NCBI GenBank assembly: GCA_947069175.1
Contig: CAMTDV010000023.1
Location: 86,376,391-86,440,390 of the forward strand
Reading direction: 5' to 3'
Source: Scalesia atractyloides
Taxonomy: Eukaryota > Streptophyta > Magnoliopsida > Asterales > Asteraceae
Length of the DNA stretch: 64,000 bases
Under the pieces are notes generated by a model. It made no database searches, was not told the origin of the DNA, and saw nothing but the letters and a program-made list of their open reading frames with translations. Each line of letters begins with the position of its first letter. Within the stretch, counting starts at the first letter, position 1. Position numbers and translations under genes: made by a program. Below are positions 56,692 through 64,000 of the stretch, in pieces.

Positions 56692-59600
56692 ATGGAAGAA
56701 GAATTTTATAACGCGTTTGCTACAACCGACATTACAACCGCCTTAGCCCAAAATATAACACTTGAAAATGAAATGGGCACTATGGCTAAGCCACCTAAGC
56801 TAATGTATCTTGAGGATTACAAGGGATGGCATGAACGGTTTACCAACTAGGTGCAAGCGAATTACCTCGAAAACTGGTATGCAATAGAGGAGGGTTATAT
56901 GACTCCGGTTGGAGAAACAGGTCTCGAGAAAGGTTTGATGCAATATACCGATCAAGAGAAGGATCTATTTAAACATGAGAAAAAGATGATGAACATGTTG
57001 CAACTTGGCATTAAAGAGATATATTCGACTTGCTATAGCATGATAACACTTCTCAATCCATTTGGAACACACTTAAAGTCAATTTCAAGGAAGTAAGCAG
57101 ATGATCAAGAGTAAACAATCACTGCTGAAGAAAGAATTCGACATTTTTCATCTACTAAAGGGAGAGACATTAAAGCAACTCATAGAAAGATACTGTCACC
57201 TTGTTGGGGAAATGAAACATTTGGGTGTTAATAAAGAGGACGAAGATCTGGTAGAGAAATTGGTAGACACTATGCAAAAGGGCGAATGGTCAACGTATCT
57301 TACAATTATCAAGAATGGTTCAGATTACGTCAGCAACATGATGACCTTAGCAAAGTTTATTGAGAAGCTTGAAACTCACGAACTATAATTCTAGAAAATG
57401 GCAAAATCAAAAGGAGCAAATGCATAGCAGGGTATTAACTTGTACTATAAAGGAAATCCATCTGCCACCATCCAAAGCCCGAAGATACATACAGCCTCCA
57501 GTGCTAACAACACGGTGAATGTTCCAACTCAACCAAGCAGCAATATGGGTTTTACTCATTCCAAAGTTGTGATCCGAATGCTCCAACTACCCCACAATCA
57601 TCCAAAAGCTCTAACTTCAACAACGGCCAAAAGAACCAGCCTAATCCTACTCAAAGAGTTCTTTAGTGTAACATTGTTATCAACTTGGAAAATGCGCAGA
57701 ATTTCAATGAACAAACAACCGTACAACACATGGCTTTACTCGCATTAGTGCTTGAACCACTTGAGAGCTATGGCTGGTAAGATCGGAAATCCGAACATGA
57801 GCAAAGAGGACTACGATCAAATCGACCTTGAAGAATTAGAACTGATAGACATCAAATGGTGCATGGCCAGTATAGTTAGAAGAGCTTAGCATTTCATGGT
57901 GATTACGGGGCGTAACATTTAGGAGGTTTAGAGGGAAAGTTGGGTTTTGATAAGTCGAAGGTAACTTGTTTTAAATGCTTGGAGAAAAGACACTTTAAAA
58001 TAGAATGCCCTAATAGAGAAGTGCTGGGTAACCATAATCCTATCGAAGAAGATTACTACAAGAAAGCGATATATCATAAAGCTTCTCCTCCTCCTCCTCC
58101 TCAAACAACTACTAGGATGGTGCAAATTTAACGAAGGTCCAAAAATTCAAAAAAGAAAGCTCTAGTTGTTGCTCAAGAGGATGAGGTTGCTGAGATCATA
58201 GAAGAACCAGTATTTGATGAAGTGATTGAGGAGAGTCAGAATGAAGAAAGTGAGATGTGTTTGACGAAACACTTGATCAAAAGCACTGAAGAATGCTTGA
58301 TGCAATCTACTATGATCGTTGTGCCGAGGAAGACATGTTTCGTCAGGAAATTCAATCTATGATTTCTCCTGACGTTTATAATTCTTTTATAGGTTTCTTC
58401 GGTGGAAGTACGAGCCAAATCCAGGATGTCCCAAAACTAGAAGAATCCAAGAAGCTAGTAGAAGAAATTATCGATGTAACGGAGGAAATGAATGCAGAAA
58501 ATTTGAAGAAGATAGTCAACAAAGAAATGATGGCTAAGCTGCATGAGGTAGTTCCTAAACAGAGTCGAGATGGAATGAAAGAATCAGTCTTTGAGTCGAT
58601 AAAAGAGATCAAGGTTGTGATAAAAGAAGTTGAGAAGCCATGCACGAAATGCCTAGAGCCATGCAAGAAATGTTTAGAAAAGGATATAAAATTGAAAGAC
58701 TTAAAGAAGCACACTTATAACGTGACAAGTTACTTTTGAGACATGAAAGTTGCTTATGATAAACTAAGCAGATCAATCAAATAATTTCAAGAAGTCAATA
58801 GAGAGGACGTGGCTCTAAAATCAATGTTAAAAGCTATAGTAATGGATAAACAAATGGCTATTAATATTCACATAGATACCATTGCTAAGCTATAAGAAGA
58901 ACTTGAAGCCATAAAAATTGAGTCTGAACGAGTCAACAAGTTGTTTATTAGTTATTCAACATCCTCATATGCGATTGATCATATTATTTCTCAACAACTT
59001 GAGAAAACAGAATAGGAAGAAAATGAATCTGAAAAACAAAGCAAAGGTCTTGGTTATAATTAATGTCCACCCCCAACGTGGAATATATATGGTAAGAAAT
59101 ATCCAGATGGGATGGAAAAGGCGCTTAATCTAAAACTTAAAATTTAACAAATGAAGGATGAGCTGCCGAAAAACATTGATGTAACCTATGAATGCCATTC
59201 TGATGTTGTTAAAATGGTTGTCAAAAATGTGTTGGGAAATGAGTCTAATAACACAAAGTTTGAAAGTGCTGAGTCAAATCTTGAAAAATCTGAATCAAGT
59301 TCACATTCTGGAAACCAAGGAAACTTTCATACGAATTATGTTTCATCATCAGAAAACAGTTTAAGTGATGATCCAAATGTGATTGTTTACAAAATGAATG
59401 GATCAGATAAACTGTATTCTGATGAATAATTCCCAATAATGAATGTAAACATTGATCTGTTGAAAAGTTTTCAAGCTAGTTGAAGTCAGTCATTTTGATC
59501 TTGAAAAACAAGATGCTTCATTCTATTCCAAACCAAAAAGTGATTACAATAATTACTATCAGAAAGGTAGGGATTATCCTGAAACAAGAGGAAAGGTTTG

Positions 59601-60197
59601 GGGTATGAAAAGAATAGAAATGATAAAAGTTTCAAAAACCAAACTATAAAAAGAAAATTGATTTTGTGTTTAGAACAAGCACTCTGATCGAGAAGAGAGT
59701 TTGGGTAAACAATCAAATGAAGAATTTAAGAAGGAAAAGGAACGCTGTGAAAAGGCCTTGGATTCCTTTGTTGGACACGATAGTAGGACATGTTACAAAT
59801 GCAACAAAGTCGGGCATATTACATGACAATGTTCGCAAAACAATTCAAAACGTGTTTATGGTGTGAGAAAGACTACAAAAGATATGAAACAAAAGGGCCC
59901 TAAGTTTGTGCCAACACAGATCTTAAAAAGAAACAATGAATCCATCAAAAGTGTGAAGCCAAAAATTGCAAAACTTTTAAACTTTGAAGTTGGTGAATCA
60001 TCAACTAAAACCGAACTAAAGGATTCAAAATTTTATCCAAAAAGGCATATTCAAAGGCACAAAATTGGGTGGTAAATCCAAATCATCTTCTGCAGTTGTG
60101 ATAACAACCACAGTGCCAACCAAAAAAAAAAAGATAAAATTGAGTCAAAGGTTGGACAAGATGCTGAAATCAAAATTCCAAAATTTGATATTCCAAA
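56692..60197 (+). pseudogene. gag: Gag region of copia element A, no pol
   Basis: Starts MEEEFYNAFATTDITTAL at 56692. The UBN2-type Gag core follows: PPKLMYLEDYKGWHERF, a TAG at 56848 where element B has Trp, then KKMMNMLQLGIKEIY and, after a frameshift, KEFDIFHLLKGETLKQL and EKLVDTMQKGEWSTYL (57101-57388). A zinc knuckle CFKCLEKRHFKIEC is near 57967-58008. A Cys motif EKPCTKCLEPCKKCLEKD (58631-58684) sits in a 148-codon open frame, then Ser/Glu-rich sequence. A second knuckle starting CYKCNKVGHI (about 59792) has a stop inside it. The frame runs on until it is cut at 60198 by the LTR of element B. Protease onward is absent from the window. Confidence 0.75.
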
Positions 60198-60612
60198 TGT
60201 TGGTGCGTAATGTCTATTGCCTACGTCTAGGATATGTTGTTTATGTATATAGGGCTTATAACGTCAGTTTGTATATGTTTATATATGTTTTTATTTGATT
60301 TGTAAATGACTCGTACGAGTGAGTTGTATGACTCGTACGAGTCAAACTCAGTAACACACTCTCCTGTGCGAGTCATGTCAACCTATAAATAGAGGAGTGG
60401 TGTGTCAGTAACTGGTAATCTTGTTGTGTGGCGAAGCCCTGCTGAACTGGTTACTTGCATTATACTTGTTCACGTTTATCAATATATTCAAGGCATTTAA
60501 GCAGTAGGTCTTACTTGTTTGTTTGTCAAACTCACTAACAATGAATTCCGCCTCTGTTAGCTGAGTCAGATCGGTCCGGTGCTCATCGGAGGAGACATGA
60601 TCCCCCCTCACA
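60198..60612 (+). repeat. 5' LTR of copia element B
   Basis: TGTTGGTGCG...CCCCTCACA, 415 bp, with a TATA-like CCTATAAATAGAGG near 60382. It is inserted directly in the Gag-pol reading region of element A (AAATTTGATATTCCAAA before it), same strand, with no polypurine tract in front. It is therefore a new element's 5' LTR and not the 3' LTR of A. Confidence 0.75.
60309..60342 (+). repeat. Two 12-bp CGTACG palindromes in LTR B
   Basis: ACTCGTACGAGT occurs twice, at 60309-60320 and 60331-60342, 22 bp apart (about two helical turns), about 40 bp upstream of the TATA-like box. LTR A has only a weak counterpart (TTGTACGAGTG near 55950). Confidence 0.85.
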
Positions 60613-60614
60613 AG

Positions 60615-60626
60615 TGATATCAGAGC
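60615..60626 (+). other. Primer binding site of copia element B
   Basis: TGATATCAGAGC, one base from the Met-tRNA type TGGTATCAGAGC, two bases after the LTR end. Confidence 0.8.
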
Positions 60627-60899
60627 CTTGAGGCCTGATCTGCTGACAAACATCAAGTTTCTGTAAATTACCAACAATTTCAGATTTAGACTCACCATTG
60701 GAGTTCTCTACTTCTACACTTTCCCATACAAATCTCGGAATTGGATGAATTCATGTACAAAATTGACTAGGATTCTAGGATGTCACGTTAAAATCAATTC
60801 TAATCAATCCTCGACAATTCCAAATCTAAAATCGAACTTAATCATGTCAAAATTGGTAAAATTCAACAGTTTGGTGACCTGAGTTGTTTAGTACGGGTA

Positions 60900-61190
60900 G
60901 AGAGACCATTCGTACGAACGACTGTCCGTACAAATTAAGCCATTCGTACGAACGAGTAAACAGATTATGTTAAAATTTAAAAGTTAAAAAGTTAAAAACT
61001 GTGATTCGCACGAGGCATTCCCTCGTATGAATAACTCACTCGTACGAACAACTCACTCGTACGAGCAACAGTTTCCATTCGTACGAACAGCTTGTACGCA
61101 CAAGTATCTTCTTTGTACGAATCAACTTGCTCACACGAATCTCTGTGTCATACGAATTAATCTTGGTCGCACGAGCAGATCATCGCATGA
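60900..61190 (+). repeat. CGTACG dyad cluster in leader of element B
   Basis: Exact CGTACG palindromes with extended symmetry at 60909-60918, 60943-60952 and 61078-61087 (all TTCGTACGAA), 61039-61048 (CTCGTACGAA) and 61056-61065 (CTCGTACGAG). Many one-base variants lie between and after (CTCGTATGA, TTTGTACGAA, TCGCACGAG). The cluster ends about 70 bp before the Gag region. Confidence 0.85.
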
Positions 61191-61259
61191 AGAACATTTT
61201 TTTATACTAATCAGTTTTTCGAAAGTGTGTTTCTAAAACTTTTGCAAAAAACTGGAAGA

Positions 61260-64000
61260 AGAGTTCTATAACGCATTTGCTGCATCAGTAGTCACAACTA
61301 CCGCAGCTCAAAACATGAACCTCGAGAATGTGATGGGCACGATGACGAGGCCACCAAAGTTGATGAACCTTGAAGACTTTGACAGTTGGAGTGAACGTTT
61401 CATGAATTGGGTTCAAGCAAATCGATTTACTTGCTGGTTTGCCATGAAGCAAAGTATCAAGCACCGATTGGAGAGAATGGTCTTGAAAAAACATTAGCTC
61501 AACTCACGTATGTCGAAAGGGAGAAGTTCATAAATGAGAAGAAAATGATGAACATCTTACAACAAGCCATCAAGGAAGACATATTGGCGCTTTTGCAACA
61601 CGATTATGATGCACAATCATTATGGAATGCTCTTCGGTTGAAGTTCCAAGGAAGCGCATAGTTGCGAAAAGGGAAGAGGGCGTTGTTGAGTAAAGAATTT
61701 GACATCTTTGCATTAATCAAAGGAGAGACGGTAAACAACTAATTGAATGATATTGTCATTTGGTTGTGCAAATGAAGCGAATGGGAATCATGAAGAGCAA
61801 CGAAGAACTAGTTGATAAGCTGGAAGATTCCTTACCAGAAGGAGAATGGTCAACCTACTTGACTATTCTGAAGAATGGCACATAATATGGTAATTTCGCA
61901 TTACCAAGATTCATTGAGAGATTGGAAGGGCACCAACTTGAGATACAAAAAATAGCGAAAAACAAAGGCGCTCAAATGCAACAAGACGTAAACCTATATT
62001 ACAAAGGAAGTTCTGCCTCTCAGATATAGTCTCAAAAGATCCAAACTGCCTTCAGCGCTTATAACACACCAAGTCCACCGTCAAATCAACACAGTGGTTT
62101 TAATCCTTTGCTTCGGTCAACCCGAACAAGTCTTCAAGCCCATAGTCATCACATGGTTCGAGCAATCCCTAGATCAACCAGAACAGTCAATCTCATCCTA
62201 CTCAAAGGGTTTTGCAATGCAACATCACTGTTGATTTCCAAAATGCTCAAAACTTTGACGAGAAGACCGCAAAACAACATATGTCATTATTTGCTTCGAT
62301 ACTCGAATCATACGACAGTTTAGTCGCACGAAAAAATGAATACTCAGAGATGACAAGAGAGGATTATGATCGGATTGATCCGGTCGAGATAGAGTTGATC
62401 GACATCTAATGGTGTATGGCATCTATTGTTAGACGAGCACAACGCTTTATGGAAATCACCGGGAAGGAGAATTTGGGTTGATTAGATGGAATACTTGGCT
62501 TTGACAAATCCAAAGTTACATGTTTCAGGTGTCGGCAGAAGGGACATTTTAAACGTGAATGTCCGAATAGAGAAGTTTAGCGTAATCGGAACCCGTTTAT
62601 CGACGACTACTACAAGAAAGCCATCTATCATCGTCCTCAACCAAGAACAAGTGGTGAAAATCGAAGATAAACAGTCAGAATCCAAAGATAAAGCGCTAGT
62701 TGTGACTCAAGAAGACGAAGGCTTTAACTGGAACAAGTCATTTCCAAGAATGAGAGTTTGGCATTTGTTGCAGAAATAATCGAAGAACCTGAAGAGGATA
62801 CAGAGGCATCTTTTGACAAATCTCCCGAAGATTATTATCACACGTCGTCAGAAGAAGAGGAACTATTAAATAGTGATTTTAAACATCTCCTGCCTAATGA
62901 TATTCTTAAAACTTTTGCAGGTTATTTCGAGCCAAGCCATCGATCATCTTATGAAGAAAAGAAGAAGCTAGAAGTTGAAGCAAAGAAAGTTGGTGAGGAG
63001 TTGGAAAAACCGACTGACAAGACCATCAAAGCCTATATGGCAAATGTGAATGAGGTAAACATGTCTGAAAATGAGCCTGTGATAGAAAAACCGTGCATGA
63101 AGTGTACCGACCCATGCAATGAATGTGTTGTAAAAGAAGCACGATATAGTGAGCTTAAATGTCTAACAAATAATTTGTCAAGTGATTTTAAATCAACTAA
63201 AGAAGCTTATGAAAATTAACCAAAATCTGTTAAACCGTATGAAAAAGTGCTAGAGAAAATGACGGAACACTTTCTATGCTTAAAGTGACTGTAATGGACA
63301 AACAAATGGCCATTAACATCCATTTAAATACAATCGGTGAGCTAAAAAGTGAACTTGAGAAGATGAAAATAGAAACAAAACGGGTTAACAAACCGTTAAT
63401 CAGTTATTCTACAAGTTCATACGTCATTGATCACATTCTTCCTAAGATTGAAAGCAAAGAAGAAAATAAAAATGATGAAAACAAGAGTGCAAGTTACGAT
63501 CGTGTTCCTCCACCCATGTGGAATAGCTATGCTAGTAAAAAACCATCATGGGTGGAAAAGGCGCTCAATTTAAAACTGAAAATATAAATGCTAAACGAGC
63601 TACCTAAGGACATTGATGTAACTCACACAAAATCTGAAAATAAATGTGATTCTGATGTAGTTATTACAGGGTTGAGTGTGTTCTAAAGAGTGAATTTAAG
63701 AAATCTGAATCAGATGTTGAACCATCGGAAAATAGTTTAAATACTGATCCAAACGTCATCTTTACAAAATGAATGGATCTGATAAACTATATTCTGATGA
63801 AGATTTTCCTATCCAGAATGTCAATCTGGATCATGTTGATAAGTTGTTTAAGCTTGTTGAGGTATGACATTCTAATTTAGAAAAACACGATGCTCATTTT
63901 ACTCTAAATCAAAATGTGTTAACAAACCCTACCATCAAAGAAACAGAGATTATCCTAAGAACAGGAGGGCTGGGTTAGGTTTTCAAAAGAAAAGAACAAA
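61260..64000 (+). pseudogene. gag: Gag region of copia element B, runs off the window
   Basis: Same protein family as element A. The start codon seen in A (AAATGGAAGAA) is AACTGGAAGAA here, so the original ATG is lost. MGTMTRPPKLMNLEDF and SERFMNWVQANRF precede a frameshift near 61440. The core continues as KKMMNILQQAIKEDILALLQ and SLWNALRLKFQGS. A zinc knuckle CFRCRQKGHFKREC is near 62522-62563. A 153-codon open frame (62758-63219) carries the second Cys motif EKPCMKCTDPCNECVVKEA (63088-63144), and 63276-63587 gives KSELEKMKIETKRVNK and a PPPMWNSYASKKPSWVEKAL stretch. It continues past the end of the window. Several stops and shifts are present. Confidence 0.75.

Noticed and set aside
60198..60612. 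This LTR as the 3' LTR of copia element A
   Set aside because: No polypurine tract precedes it, and it interrupts protein-like sequence of element A. A primer binding site follows it.
1..64000. CRISPR arrays, bacterial operons or organelle genes
   Set aside because: No regularly spaced identical repeats, no Shine-Dalgarno/operon layout, no rRNA or organelle gene recognised.

Overview
The window reads as nuclear DNA of a flowering plant. It is AT-rich, has no operon-like layout, and is packed with LTR retrotransposons at different stages of decay. It holds one recognisable intron-containing plant gene. The style of the repeats (very long Ty3/gypsy LTRs beginning TGTRACATCC, a SIRE-like Ty1/copia element with an extra ORF, Athila/Tat-like LTRs) suggests a eudicot, possibly Asteraceae. 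That taxonomic guess rests on general familiarity, not on a search.

Layout. 1-3630: AT-rich intergenic DNA with a ~60-bp tandem repeat and two foldback elements set in (TA)n. 3631-11733: a two-LTR Ty3/gypsy element (LTRs ~2.56 kb, 5-bp target duplication CTCGT) that encodes only a broken Gag and no pol. 12021-13556: two more foldback elements in (TA)n, the second with telomere-like arms. 14343-24091: a decayed Athila/Tat-like element on the minus strand, interrupted by a 3.7-kb solo LTR (16786-20490, TSD GTTTA). 26485-30965: a three-exon GMC-oxidoreductase gene of the (R)-mandelonitrile lyase-like/HOTHEAD-like group, broken by a single-base frameshift. 32469-33159: a terminal-inverted-repeat (MULE-like) element. 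34548-50485: a tRNA-related SINE-like sequence, then a degenerate SIRE-like copia element (gag-pol plus downstream extra ORF). A 3.7-kb solo LTR (41818-45560, TSD CCAAT) splits its RNase H, and a second SINE-like fragment follows. 52425-54722: a minus-strand solo LTR (TSD CTCCT) related in plan to the first gypsy element. 55854-64000: two same-strand copia elements with related gag, the second inserted in the first and running off the window.

The most unusual structure is in the 3631-11733 element and the 52425-54722 solo LTR. Each LTR carries four tRNA-like modules with Pol III A-box and B-box matches at tRNA-like spacing (about 30-36 nt), in the same order and orientation in all three LTRs. 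One module is antisense and upstream of the LTR TATA box. The other three are sense and would lie in the RNA leader. Other points of note are dense TTGAC (W-box) clusters in two unrelated elements, CGTACG palindrome clusters in the leader and LTR of the last copia family, and a probable spliced leader ending exactly at the Gag ATG.

Apart from the GMC gene the window is a stack of nested insertions. Almost every retroelement reading frame is interrupted, so only LTR-level regulatory features are likely to be active.
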